A DNA stretch of 64,000 nt from Pseudomonas kuykendallii (GTDB lineage: Bacteria; Pseudomonadota; Gammaproteobacteria; Pseudomonadales; Pseudomonadaceae), in contig NZ_FNNU01000001.1 in assembly GCF_900106975.1 (NCBI RefSeq), positions 370,260 to 434,259 on the forward strand, in the 5' to 3' direction. Below the pieces are notes generated by a model that was not told the origin of the DNA, did not search any database, and saw nothing but the letters and a program-made list of their open reading frames with translations. The position numbers were made by a program, and so were the translations under genes. Positions 20,850 to 29,889 of this stretch are shown in pieces; position 1 is the stretch's first letter, and every line of letters starts with the position of its first letter.

Positions 20850-21524
20850 ATGCGCACCTTCGTCTATGAACAACCGCGCGAGCTGGACGCGGCGCAATTC
20901 GCCGACTACCTCGACCCCAGCCGCACCGCGATCATCTCCATCGACCTTCACCGCGGGCACCTCGACGACTCGCCGGAATGCCCCTGCCCGGCGCCACGCG
21001 CGCGCGAGCTGGTGGCGCCGGTGGACGCCTTCCACGATCAGGCCCGCGCGCTGGGCGTGCGCGTGGTGCACATCCGCTCGGTGCTGCGCGCCGACGGCTC
21101 GGACGATATGAACGGGATTCCGGCAGCCTGGCGGCGGACCTTCCCGCTGCACGTCGGGGAGATTCCCAACCACGCCGAACACGCGCTGGAGGGCTCGATC
21201 TGGACCGAATGGGTGACCTGCGTCGAACCGGGCGACCTGATGGTCTCGAACAAGCGCCGGCTGTCGGCCTTCTATCCCACCGACCTGGACTTCCTGCTGC
21301 GCAACCAGCGCATCGACACTCTGGTGTTCAACGGCGGCTTCGCCGACTGCTGCGTGCTCAACAGCGCCTTCGAGGCGAACAACCTCAATTACCGGGTGAT
21401 CGTCCTGCGCGACCTGGTGCGCGGCACCGACGAACACCTGGAGTCCGCGGCGTTCTCGATGGTCTCGCTGCACCTGGGGCTGGTGATGGAATCGCAGGAC
21501 CTGCTGCAGGTCTGGCGCGGCTAA
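20850..21524 (+). CDS. Isochorismatase-family hydrolase
   Basis: This 224-aa cysteine hydrolase has the isochorismatase fold. The likely triad is Asp in IISIDLHRGHLDD (about residue 32), Lys in MVSNKRRLSAFYPTDLD (about 134) and Cys in FNGGFADCCVLNSAF (about 168-169). Family members cleave amide or ureido bonds (RutB in this window is one), but the loops here differ from RutB and the substrate is unknown. ATG 20850 follows AGGAG. It is in line with the BMP importer and may share its regulation, although the repeat-filled gap could split the transcript. A role downstream of the oxygenase is inferred. Confidence 0.88.
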   Translation: MRTFVYEQPRELDAAQFADYLDPSRTAIISIDLHRGHLDDSPECPCPAPRARELVAPVDAFHDQARALGVRVVHIRSVLRADGSDDMNGIPAAWRRTFPLHVGEIPNHAEHALEGSIWTEWVTCVEPGDLMVSNKRRLSAFYPTDLDFLLRNQRIDTLVFNGGFADCCVLNSAFEANNLNYRVIVLRDLVRGTDEHLESAAFSMVSLHLGLVMESQDLLQVWRG

Positions 21525-21554
21525 ACGCACGCTGCCCCAGCGGGCGCTTGCGAT

Positions 21555-22005
21555 GGTGGGCTGAAGCCCACCCTACGCAAGACGTCCGACTTTAGCCGTA
21601 GGGTGGGTTAGGCGCATTCCGGAGGGTGGGGCCCGCTCCGAACGTGACGCGCCGTAACCCACCGGGCGGTGCCTCGCCTAACGCCGCCCGGGGGCAGTCG
21701 AGACGAGAGGGTTGGTGCGCATGGCGCACCCTACGAGATCGCGCGCTGCGTTAGCCGTAGGGTGGGTTAGGCGCATTCCCGGAAGTTTGGTCCCGCGCCG
21801 AACGTGACGCGCCGTAACCCACCGGGCGGTGCGTCGCCTAACGCCGCCCCGGGGGCAGTCGAGACGAGAGGGTTGGTGCGCATGGCGCACCCTACGAGAT
21901 CGCGCGCTGCGTTAGCCGTAGGGTGGGTTAGGCGCATTCCGGAAGTTTGGTTCCGCGCCGAGCGTGACGCGCCGTGACCCACCGGGCGGTGCCTCGCCGA
22001 ACCCG
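21555..22005. repeat. Tandem array of about 160-bp units plus hairpin
   Basis: After a GGTGGGCT/AGCCCACC hairpin (21555-21572), two nearly identical units lie head to tail: 21592-21750 (159 bp) and 21751-21911 (161 bp), with a third partial unit from 21912 to about 22005. Each begins TTAGCCGTAGGGTGGGTTAGG and contains the reverse-oriented GTAACCCACCGGGCGG, so each unit is itself partly palindromic. No gene is supported in the 578-bp gap between the hydrolase gene and argA. Confidence 0.85.
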
Positions 22006-22102
22006 TGAGGAGTGATCCAGGCGCGCCGATTGCGCACAGCGTTCCCCCGCGACGCATGCCGGCTCGCTGGCGTAGGGTGCGCCGCGCGCACCGCCTTGGC
22101 GC

Positions 22103-23401
22103 CTACAGCGTCTTCTCGAAGATCTTCGAGTTGCGCTGGAAGTTGTACAGCGAGGCACGCGCCGCCGGCAGGCGCTCGACGCCGCTAGGCTCGAAGCCGC
22201 GCTCGCGGAACCAGTGCGCGGTGCGCGTGGTGAGCACGAACAGGGTCTTCAGCCCGGCCGCCCGGGCGCGCTCCTCGATGCGTTCGAGCAGTTCGTCGCC
22301 GCGCCCTCCGTGGCGGTAATCCGGGTTCACCGCCAGGCACGCCAGTTCGCCGGCATCGGAATCGGCGATCGGGTAGAGCGCCGCGCAGGCGATGATCAGG
22401 CCGTCGCGCTCGACCAGGCTGAACTGCTCGATCTCCCGCTCCAGCACTTCGCGCGAGCGGCGCACCAGAATCCCCTGCTCTTCCAGCGGCGTGATCAGGT
22501 CGATCAGCCCGCCGACGTCCTTGATGCTCGCCTCGCGCAATTGCTCGAACTGCTCCTGGTCGACCAGCGTGCCGCCGCCGTCGCGGGTGAACAGCTCGGT
22601 GAGCAGCGCGCCGTCCTCGGCGTAGCTGACGATGTGGCTGCGCTTCACCCCGGCGCGGCAGGCGTGCGCGGCGGCATCGAGCAGTTCGGCCTGGTAGTTG
22701 CTGCCCAGGCGCTGCAGATGCGCCGGCACCTGCTGCGGGCGCAGTTCGCGGATCAGCTTGCCGCTCTCGTCGAGCAGGCCGTGCTCGGCACCGAACAGGA
22801 TCAGCTTGTCGGCGGCCAGGTCGATGGCCGCGCGCATCGCCACGTCCTCGCAGGCGAGGTTGAAGATCTCGCCGGTCGGCGAATAGCCCAGCGGCGAGAG
22901 CAGCACGATGTTGCGCTCGTCGAGCTGGCGGCCGATGCCCTTGCGGTCGATGCGGCGGACCTCGCCGGTGTGGTGGTAGTCGACGCCGTCGAGCACGCCG
23001 ATCGGCCGCGCGGTGACGTAGTTGCCGCTGGATACCCGCAGCCGCGCGCCCTGCATCGGCGAGGCGGCCAGGTCCATCGACAGGCGCGCCTCGATGGCCA
23101 CGCGCAGGTGGCCGACGGCGTCGATCACGCACTCCAGCGTCTGCGCATCGGTGATCCGCAGGTCGCGGTGGAAGTGCGGGGTCAGCCCGCGCGCCGACAG
23201 CCGCGCCTCGATCTGCGGGCGCGAACCGTGGACCAGCACCAGGCGCACGCCGAGGCTGTGCAGCAGCACCAGGTCGTGGACGATGTTGCCGAAGTTGGGG
23301 TGGGCAACGCCCTCGCCGGGCAGCATCACCACGAAGGTGCGCTCCCGGTGGGAGTTGATGTAGGGCGAAGCGTGGCGTAGCCAGTTGACGTAGTCGTGCA
23401 T
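22103..23401 (-). CDS. argA: N-acetylglutamate synthase
   Basis: ArgA acetylates glutamate with acetyl-CoA, the first step of arginine synthesis, and is normally inhibited by arginine. The 432-aa protein has an N-terminal amino-acid-kinase-like domain (FVVMLPGEG, LVLVHGSRPQIEARL) and a C-terminal GNAT acetyltransferase domain (ACLAVNPDYRHGGRGDELL). ATG 23401 (MHDYVNWLRHASPYIN) is chosen because it gives the exact Pseudomonas N-terminus and length. An in-frame ATG at 23503 would add 34 unlike residues. argE lies just upstream in the same direction. It marks the return to conserved core order after the accessory block. Confidence 0.95.
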   Translation of the reverse strand: MHDYVNWLRHASPYINSHRERTFVVMLPGEGVAHPNFGNIVHDLVLLHSLGVRLVLVHGSRPQIEARLSARGLTPHFHRDLRITDAQTLECVIDAVGHLRVAIEARLSMDLAASPMQGARLRVSSGNYVTARPIGVLDGVDYHHTGEVRRIDRKGIGRQLDERNIVLLSPLGYSPTGEIFNLACEDVAMRAAIDLAADKLILFGAEHGLLDESGKLIRELRPQQVPAHLQRLGSNYQAELLDAAAHACRAGVKRSHIVSYAEDGALLTELFTRDGGGTLVDQEQFEQLREASIKDVGGLIDLITPLEEQGILVRRSREVLEREIEQFSLVERDGLIIACAALYPIADSDAGELACLAVNPDYRHGGRGDELLERIEERARAAGLKTLFVLTTRTAHWFRERGFEPSGVERLPAARASLYNFQRNSKIFEKTL

Positions 23402-23534
23402 GAAAGAACCGCTGTCGATCGGATAACTCCCCGCACCGGTCGGGCGCGGGGTCGCGGAGAGGCCTTGGGTGGCGGCGTCTCGGTCCTCGGGGGAGGGACT
23501 CATCGTCGTAGCACGGGGTACTCCGTTGTCGGCC

Positions 23535-24686
23535 TCAGCGGGCGGGGTTCAGGCAGTAATGGGTGATCAGCTCGCGCAGCAGGTTCACGCAAGGTTCCAG
23601 GCGCGACAGCTGCAGGTACTCGTCCGGCTGGTGCGCGCAGGCGATATCGCCGGGGCCGAGCACCAGGGTCTCGCAGCCAAGCTGCTGAAGATAAGGCGCT
23701 TCGGTGCCGAATGCCACCGCCTCGGCGGCGTGCCCGGTGAGCCGCTCGGCAAGGCGCACCAGCTCGGCGTCGGCGGCCTGCTCGAACGGCGGCACTTCGG
23801 GAAACAGCGGAGCGAAGTCGATCTGCACCTGGCGGGCCTCGGCCAGTGGCTGCAGCTTGTCGCGGATCGCCGCGCGCAGCTGCTGCGGGTCCATCCCCGG
23901 CAGCGGGCGCAGGTCGAACTCCAGCGAGCATTGCCCGCAGATGCGATTCGGGTTGTCGCCGCCGTGGATGCAGCCGAGGTTGAGGGTTGGCTGCGGCACG
24001 TTGAACAGCGGGTTCTGGTACTCGCGCTGCCATTCGCCGCGCAGCAGCAACAACTCGTGCATCGCCGCCTGCATCGCCTCCAGAGCGCTGTGGCCGAAGC
24101 TCGGGTCGGAGGAGTGGCCGCTTTGCCCGAGGATGTCGATGCGCTCCATCATCACGCCCTTGTGCAGACGGATCGGCCGCAGTCCGGTCGGCTCGCCGAT
24201 CACCGCGGCGCGCCCCAGCGGCCGTCCGGCCCGCGCCAGCGCGCGGGCGCCGGACATCGAGCTTTCCTCGTCGCAGGTGGCGAGGATCAGCAACGGCTGG
24301 CGGAACGGCTGCTGCAGCAACGGCAGCACCGCTTCGATGATCAACGCGAAGAAGCCCTTCATGTCGCACACGCCGAGGCCGTACCAACGGTCGTCGGCCT
24401 CGCGCAGCTGCAGCGGGTCGCCGCTCCACAGCGGCGCGTCGAACGGCACGGTATCGCTGTGCCCGGCCAGCACCAGGCCGCCGGGACCGCTGCCGTAGCT
24501 GGCCAGCAGGTTGAACTTGCCGGGGCTGATTTCCTGGGTCTCGCAGACGAAACCGAGGTCGCCCAGCCAGCTGGACAGCAGTTCGATCACCGGGCGATTG
24601 GTCTGGTCCCAGTGCGCCTGGGTGCAGCTCACCGACGGCGCGGCGATCAGCGCGGCGAAGCGTTCTTTCAGGTTGGGCGGTGACAT
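23535..24686 (-). CDS. argE: Acetylornithine deacetylase
   Basis: This 383-aa M20-family zinc peptidase-fold enzyme removes the acetyl group from N-acetylornithine to give ornithine. Metal-site motifs are LAGHSDTVPFD, GVCDMKGFFA and CDEESSMSGAR (general-base Glu). Pseudomonads also recycle acetyl groups through ArgJ, so its exact weight in arginine synthesis is uncertain. ATG 24686 (MSPPNLKERF) is preceded by GGAG. It lies 133 bp upstream of argA, probably as an operon. Confidence 0.93.
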   Translation of the reverse strand: MSPPNLKERFAALIAAPSVSCTQAHWDQTNRPVIELLSSWLGDLGFVCETQEISPGKFNLLASYGSGPGGLVLAGHSDTVPFDAPLWSGDPLQLREADDRWYGLGVCDMKGFFALIIEAVLPLLQQPFRQPLLILATCDEESSMSGARALARAGRPLGRAAVIGEPTGLRPIRLHKGVMMERIDILGQSGHSSDPSFGHSALEAMQAAMHELLLLRGEWQREYQNPLFNVPQPTLNLGCIHGGDNPNRICGQCSLEFDLRPLPGMDPQQLRAAIRDKLQPLAEARQVQIDFAPLFPEVPPFEQAADAELVRLAERLTGHAAEAVAFGTEAPYLQQLGCETLVLGPGDIACAHQPDEYLQLSRLEPCVNLLRELITHYCLNPAR

Positions 24687-24786
24687 GAATACTCCAGGGT
24701 TCTGCATCGTGAAAGCGTGCGGCGGACGCGTCCTGTAGACTTTCCGCTTCCGGCAGCCGTCCCGCGCTGCGTCGAACGCCACGGCC

Positions 24787-26154
24787 ATGCACAAAGAAAC
24801 CGAAATCAAATTGCGCGCCAGCCGCGAAACCCTCGCCGCACTGCGCGAGCACCCGCTACTGAAGAAGCGCAACAAGTCCGGCTGGGAGCGCAGTGAACTG
24901 CTCAACCAGTATTACGACACGCCGAATCGCGATTTGGCTCAGGCCAGGGTCGCCCTGCGCGTGCGTCGCGACGGCGACCTGTTCATCCAGACCCTGAAGA
25001 GCCGCGGGCGCAGCGTCGCCGGGTTGTCCGAACGCAACGAGTGGGAATGGAACCTGCCCAAAGCCAGGCTGGATATCAAGCTGCTCGGCGACGACTGCTG
25101 GCCGGAAAGCCTGGCCGACCTGGACAAGAAGACCCTGAAACCGCTGTTCACCACCGATTTCGTCCGCGAACGCGCGGAGATCGCCTGGGGTCGCGGCAAG
25201 GCCAAGGTAGTCGTCGAGGCGGCGCTGGACCTCGGCCAGGTGCTCGCCGACGGCAAGCAGGAGGAAATCTGCGAGCTGGAGCTGGAACTGCGCCAGGGCG
25301 AACCCGAGGCGCTGCTGGAGCTGGCCGCCGAGCTGGCCGCGAGCCTGCCGCTGATGCCCTGCGACATCAGCAAGGCCGAGCGCGGTTATCGCCTGTTCGA
25401 TCCGGACAGCTACGCCGTCAGCCTGCCCGCCGCGGAGCTCAATGGCCTGATGGCGCTGGACGATGCCTTCGCCGCGCTCGCCTGGCAGTTGCTCGGCAGC
25501 AGCCAGCGCCTCGCCGAGCAATATCGCTTCAACGGCCACTGGAAGCTGCTGGAGGACTGGCTGCGCCAACTGGTCGACCTGCGCGCCCTGCTCAGCAGCC
25601 TCGGCCAGGCCGCGCCGCGTTCGAGCAGCCACGCGCTGCGCGAAAGCCTCGATGCGCTGCTGGCCGACTGGCGCCCACGCCTGCTCGCCGGGCACGACGA
25701 CGAAAGCGTGCGCCAGGCGGCGCCAGGGCTGTTCGCCGAAGAGCTGGCCGGCACGCGCTGGGGCGTGTTCTCGCTGAACGCCTCTAACTGGCTGCTGGGC
25801 CGCCAGTGGACCGCTGGTCGCAACGAGCGCGGGACGCGCCAGGGCGCCGCGCCGCTGGGCAAATGGCTGCCACGGCAACTCGGCGACGAGGCCAAGGCGC
25901 TGCCGCTGGCGCGCTACGAACTGCAGCCCGAGGACCTCGCCGAGCAACTGCCGCGCCTGGAGCGCCTGCTGGTCTGGCTGCGCCTGGGCCGCGGCGTGCT
26001 GGAGCTGGCGGAGACCGACCGGCTGTTCGGCGAGTTGAGCAAGCTGGTCGACCTGGCGAACCGCCCGCGCGACGAGGACGGCGTGCTCGACGAACGCGAG
26101 CAGCAGGCCCGCACCGTCGGCACCCTGCGCGCCTGGAAGACGCTCAACCGCTGA
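24787..26154 (+). CDS. CYTH-CHAD domain inorganic triphosphatase
   Basis: This 455-aa protein starts MHKETEIKLRAS, with the ExExK motif of the CYTH triphosphate tunnel fold. The tunnel strands (ALRVRRDGDLFIQTLKSRG, CELELELRQG) run to about residue 200. A helical CHAD domain, His/Arg-rich and polyphosphate-binding in other proteins, follows to the end. E. coli YgiF has this layout and hydrolyses inorganic triphosphate. It is divergent from argE. A link to the polyphosphate genes ppx/ppk later in the window is possible but not shown. Confidence 0.9.
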   Translation: MHKETEIKLRASRETLAALREHPLLKKRNKSGWERSELLNQYYDTPNRDLAQARVALRVRRDGDLFIQTLKSRGRSVAGLSERNEWEWNLPKARLDIKLLGDDCWPESLADLDKKTLKPLFTTDFVRERAEIAWGRGKAKVVVEAALDLGQVLADGKQEEICELELELRQGEPEALLELAAELAASLPLMPCDISKAERGYRLFDPDSYAVSLPAAELNGLMALDDAFAALAWQLLGSSQRLAEQYRFNGHWKLLEDWLRQLVDLRALLSSLGQAAPRSSSHALRESLDALLADWRPRLLAGHDDESVRQAAPGLFAEELAGTRWGVFSLNASNWLLGRQWTAGRNERGTRQGAAPLGKWLPRQLGDEAKALPLARYELQPEDLAEQLPRLERLLVWLRLGRGVLELAETDRLFGELSKLVDLANRPRDEDGVLDEREQQARTVGTLRAWKTLNR

Positions 26155-26224
26155 AGCCCGCGAATTCGTGGGGCAGGTCTAAGCCGCGCCCTCACTCAAC
26201 CATCGGGCATCTGCGAACGCGTAG

Positions 26225-26242
26225 GGTGGGCTTCAGCCCACC
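26225..26242. repeat. GGTGGGCT hairpin
   Basis: GGTGGGCT/AGCCCACC with a 2-base loop, preceded by GTA, lies between the CYTH-CHAD gene and the DUF502 gene. It is identical in its arms to 21555-21572 and belongs to the same dispersed repeat family. Confidence 0.6.
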
Positions 26243-26336
26243 ACACCCACACCGCCCGCGCCGCAGAGCCTGCCGATAGTTCCTCCGGGGATAATCTGGC
26301 AAGCTCCGGCGACCTGTTCATCCACCGGAGCCCCGC

Positions 26337-27002
26337 GTGTTCAAACGAAGCTTCCAATCCCTCGTCGCCACCTGGCTGACCGGGCTGATCGCGTTGCTGC
26401 CCCTGGTGCTGACGTTTGCCCTGCTGGCCTGGATCGTCAACCTGCTCAACGGCATCGTCGGTCCGTCAACGCTGATCGGCCGCGTGCTCGCCGCGCTCGG
26501 CCAGCCGTTCGCCAGCAATTCCTACCTGGCCTACCTGGTCGGCACCCTGGTGATCCTCGCCAGCCTCTACCCGCTCGGCCTGGCCGTGCAGCTGGGCTTT
26601 CGCCGGCCGCTGGCCTGGCTGTTCCGGGTGACCCTGCGGCGGGTGCCGCTGATCGGCAATTTCTACAACCTCGCGGACCGCTTCGTCGGCCTGCTCGACC
26701 GCGACAAGGACGCCGACATCACCAGCATGAGCCCGGTCTGGTGCTTCTTCGGGGGCGACGGCGCGGCGGTGCTGGCACTGATGCCCAGCGGCGTGACGGT
26801 CGACCTGGAAGGCCGCCCGCACGTGGCTATCCTGGTGCCGACCGCGCCGATCCCGGTCGGCGGCGGCCTGCTCTACGTGCCCCAGGAATGGATTCGCCCG
26901 GCCAACATGGGCGTCGATACGCTAACCAGCATCTACGTCTCCATGGGCCTGACGCCGCCACCGGCGCTGCCGCGTCGCGAGGCCGATCAACTGCCCGGCT
27001 AG
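26337..27002 (+). CDS. DUF502 membrane protein
   Basis: This 221-aa predicted inner-membrane protein of the DUF502 family has two hydrophobic helices (about residues 15-40 and 62-85) and a soluble C-terminal part with RRVPLIGNFYNLADRFVGL and GGLLYVPQEWIRPANMGVDTLTSIYVSMG. The family has no settled function. The start is GTG at 26337, with CCGGAG 6-8 bases upstream. The secretion-type ATPase gene follows after 72 bp. Confidence 0.88.
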   Translation: MFKRSFQSLVATWLTGLIALLPLVLTFALLAWIVNLLNGIVGPSTLIGRVLAALGQPFASNSYLAYLVGTLVILASLYPLGLAVQLGFRRPLAWLFRVTLRRVPLIGNFYNLADRFVGLLDRDKDADITSMSPVWCFFGGDGAAVLALMPSGVTVDLEGRPHVAILVPTAPIPVGGGLLYVPQEWIRPANMGVDTLTSIYVSMGLTPPPALPRREADQLPG

Positions 27003-27074
27003 CCGCCAGGCGCAGGTTCTGCGATCACCGGGATTAGGGCATCCTAGTCCCCCAGCCGCTCAAGGGGACTCCGC

Positions 27075-28859
27075 ATGTCCGCCCTCACCTCCTCCGCCGC
27101 CGACCGCACGCTCGATCTGGCCGATCTGCTCCGCGACCTGGTCGCCCAGGGCCGCATCGACCAGAACGCCGCCGAGCAGTGCCTGGCGATCCGCCGCAGC
27201 TCGCTGAACAACCAGCAGCACCCGCTGGAGTTCCTCGCCGCACAGCAGGTCGAGGACAAGGCCAACCCGCCGCGCAAGCTCGATCTGGAAACCCTCACGC
27301 GCTGGCTCGCCGACCACGCCGGGCAGCCGTACCTGCGCATCGACCCGCTGAAGATCGACGTCGCCGCGCTGACCCCGCTGATGTCCTTCGCCTTCGCCCA
27401 GCGGCACAAGATCCTCGCCGTCGCGGTGGACGCCGAGGCGGTCACCATCGCCAGCGCGCAGCCCTTCGTGGTCAGTTGGGAAGCCAACCTGACCCACGTG
27501 CTCAAGCGCCCGATCAAGCGCGTGGTGGCCAACCCGGCGGAGATCCAGCGCTTCACCACCGAGTTCTACCGCCTGGCGCGCTCGGTCAGCGGCGCCAACT
27601 CGATCGACCAGAAAATCAGCAACCTGGGCAACTTCGAGCAGTTGCTCAGCCTCGGCGCGCAGGACCAGGAACCGGACGCCAACGACGCGCACATCGTCAA
27701 CATCGTCGACTGGCTGTTCCAGTACGCCTACCAGCAGCGCGCCAGCGACATCCACATCGAACCGCGCCGCGAGATGGGCACCGTGCGTTTCCGCATCGAC
27801 GGCGTGCTGCACAACGTCTACCAGTTCCCCGCGCAGGTGACGATCGCCATCATCAGCCGGCTGAAGAACCTCGGGCGGATGAACGTCGCCGAGAAACGCA
27901 AGCCGCAGGATGGCCGGATCAAGACCAAGACGCCCGACGGCGGCGAGGTCGAATTGCGTCTTTCGACGCTGCCGACGGCGTTCGGCGAGAAGATGGTGAT
28001 GCGTATCTTCGACCCCGAGGTGCTGCTCAAGAGCTTCGACGCGCTGGGCTTCTCCGCCGACGACCTGCGCCGCTGGCAATCGATGACCGGCCAGCCGAAC
28101 GGCATCATCCTGGTCACCGGGCCGACCGGTTCGGGCAAGACCACCACCCTCTACACCACGCTCAAGCAACTGGCCACCGAGGAAGTGAACGTCTGCACCA
28201 TCGAGGACCCGATCGAGATGATCGAGCCGGCGTTCAACCAGATGCAGGTGCAGCACAACATCGAGCTGACCTTCGCCAGCGGCGTGCGCGCGCTGATGCG
28301 CCAGGACCCTGACATCATCATGGTCGGCGAGATCCGCGACCTGGAGACCGCCGAAATGGCCATCCAGGCGGCGCTCACCGGCCACCTGGTGCTCTCCACC
28401 CTGCACACCAACGACGCGCCCAGCGCGATCACCCGCCTGCTCGAACTCGGCGTACCGCACTACCTGCTCAAGGCGACGCTGCTGGGCGTCATGGCGCAGC
28501 GTCTGGTGCGCACCCTGTGCCCGCACTGCAAGGCGCCAGTGGAACTCGACGAAGCCGACTGGCACAGCCTGACCAAACCCTGGAGCGCGCCGCTGCCAAC
28601 CGGAGCGCACCGCGCGGTGGGCTGCAACGAATGCCGCGACACGGGTTACCGGGGGCGCGCCGGGGTCTACGAGATCATGCTGCTCAACGACTCGATCAAG
28701 CCGCTGATCACCGCCGACATCGACCTCGTCGCCTTCCGCCGCCAGGCCTTCAAAGATGGCATGCGCAGCCTGCGCCTGTCCGGCGCGCAAAAGGTCGCCG
28801 CCGGCCTCAGCACCATCGAGGAAATCCTCCGGGTAACGCCGCAGAGCGAGCAGAAGTGA
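27075..28859 (+). CDS. GspE/PilB-family secretion ATPase
   Basis: This 594-aa AAA-type ATPase is of the type II secretion/type IV pilus assembly class. It has an N-terminal GspE_N domain (about 70-160), ATPase core with Walker A GPTGSGKTTTL (349-359), an Asp box (CTIEDPIEMIEP), Walker B (MVGEIRDLETAEMAIQ) and a His box (LSTLHTNDAPSAITRL). A four-Cys zinc site (CPHC ... CNEC) precedes the C-terminus. No other secretion or pilus genes lie nearby, so it is an orphan, as is its P. aeruginosa counterpart. The partner machine is unknown. Confidence 0.92.
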   Translation: MSALTSSAADRTLDLADLLRDLVAQGRIDQNAAEQCLAIRRSSLNNQQHPLEFLAAQQVEDKANPPRKLDLETLTRWLADHAGQPYLRIDPLKIDVAALTPLMSFAFAQRHKILAVAVDAEAVTIASAQPFVVSWEANLTHVLKRPIKRVVANPAEIQRFTTEFYRLARSVSGANSIDQKISNLGNFEQLLSLGAQDQEPDANDAHIVNIVDWLFQYAYQQRASDIHIEPRREMGTVRFRIDGVLHNVYQFPAQVTIAIISRLKNLGRMNVAEKRKPQDGRIKTKTPDGGEVELRLSTLPTAFGEKMVMRIFDPEVLLKSFDALGFSADDLRRWQSMTGQPNGIILVTGPTGSGKTTTLYTTLKQLATEEVNVCTIEDPIEMIEPAFNQMQVQHNIELTFASGVRALMRQDPDIIMVGEIRDLETAEMAIQAALTGHLVLSTLHTNDAPSAITRLLELGVPHYLLKATLLGVMAQRLVRTLCPHCKAPVELDEADWHSLTKPWSAPLPTGAHRAVGCNECRDTGYRGRAGVYEIMLLNDSIKPLITADIDLVAFRRQAFKDGMRSLRLSGAQKVAAGLSTIEEILRVTPQSEQK

Positions 28860-28956
28860 ACGCAACGTGCGGCAACAGCTTGGTCGGCCGGGAACCTGAG
28901 CCGGCCGGCGATCCGGGTTAGACTGGCGCTTCCTCTTCATTCGCAAAGGAACCGCA

Positions 28957-29889
28957 ATGGAAGTCGCCAGCGTCATCTTTCTCTTCGTCGGCCTCGCCGT
29001 GGCCATCGTCTTCATGGGCTTCAAGGTCGTGCCGCAGGGCTACCAGTGGACGGTGGAGCGCTTCGGTCGCTACACCACCACGCTCAAGCCCGGTTTGAAC
29101 ATCATCGTCCCGGTGATGGACCGCATCGGCCACAAGATCAACGTGATGGAAAGCGTGCTGGACATCCCGCCGCAGGAAGTCATCACCGCCGACAACGCCA
29201 CCGTGCAGATCGACGCCGTGTGCTTCTACCAGGTGATCAACACCGCCCAGGCCGCCTACGAGGTGAACAACCTGGTGCATGCGATCCGCAACCTGCTGCA
29301 GACCAACATCCGCACCGTGCTCGGCTCGATGGAGCTGGATGCGATGCTCAGCCAGCGCGACAACATCAACGAGAAGCTGCTCAAGACCGTCGATGAAGCG
29401 ACCGCGCCCTGGGGCATCAAGATCACCCGCATCGAGATCAAGGACATCAGCCCGCCGGCCGACCTGATGGCCGCCATGTCCGGGCAGATGAAGGCCGAGC
29501 GGGTCAAGCGCGCGCAGATTCTCGAAGCCGAGGGGTCGCGCTCGGCGGCGATCCTCACCGCCGAAGGGCACAAGCAGGCGGAAATTCTCCGCGCCGAGGG
29601 CGAGCGTGCCGCGGCCTTCCTCGAGGCCGAGGCGCGCGAACGCGCGGCGGCCGCCGAAGCGGAGGCGACCCGCGTGGTCTCCGAGGCCATCGCCAGCGGC
29701 AACGTGCAGGCGGTGAACTACTTCGTCGCGCAGAAGTACATTGACGCCCTCGGCAAGCTGGCCGGCTCCAACAACAGCAAGGTGATCCTGATGCCGCTGG
29801 AAGCCAGCCAGGTGATCGGCGCGGTCGGCGGCATCGGCGAGATCGTCAAGGCCACCTTCGGCAACGCACCCGAAGACAAGCGGCCATGA
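28957..29889 (+). CDS. SPFH/stomatin-like membrane protein (QmcA type)
   Basis: This 310-aa protein has one N-terminal membrane helix (residues 3-22) and then a band-7/SPFH domain ([48 protein letters not shown]). An Ala/Glu-rich coiled coil (about 180-240) and a short tail follow. Such proteins form membrane microdomain scaffolds and often work with NfeD partners or FtsH protease. AAAGGA precedes the ATG. The stop overlaps the NfeD start by 4 bp, so the pair is translationally coupled. Confidence 0.94.
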   Translation: MEVASVIFLFVGLAVAIVFMGFKVVPQGYQWTVERFGRYTTTLKPGLNIIVPVMDRIGHKINVMESVLDIPPQEVITADNATVQIDAVCFYQVINTAQAAYEVNNLVHAIRNLLQTNIRTVLGSMELDAMLSQRDNINEKLLKTVDEATAPWGIKITRIEIKDISPPADLMAAMSGQMKAERVKRAQILEAEGSRSAAILTAEGHKQAEILRAEGERAAAFLEAEARERAAAAEAEATRVVSEAIASGNVQAVNYFVAQKYIDALGKLAGSNNSKVILMPLEASQVIGAVGGIGEIVKATFGNAPEDKRP

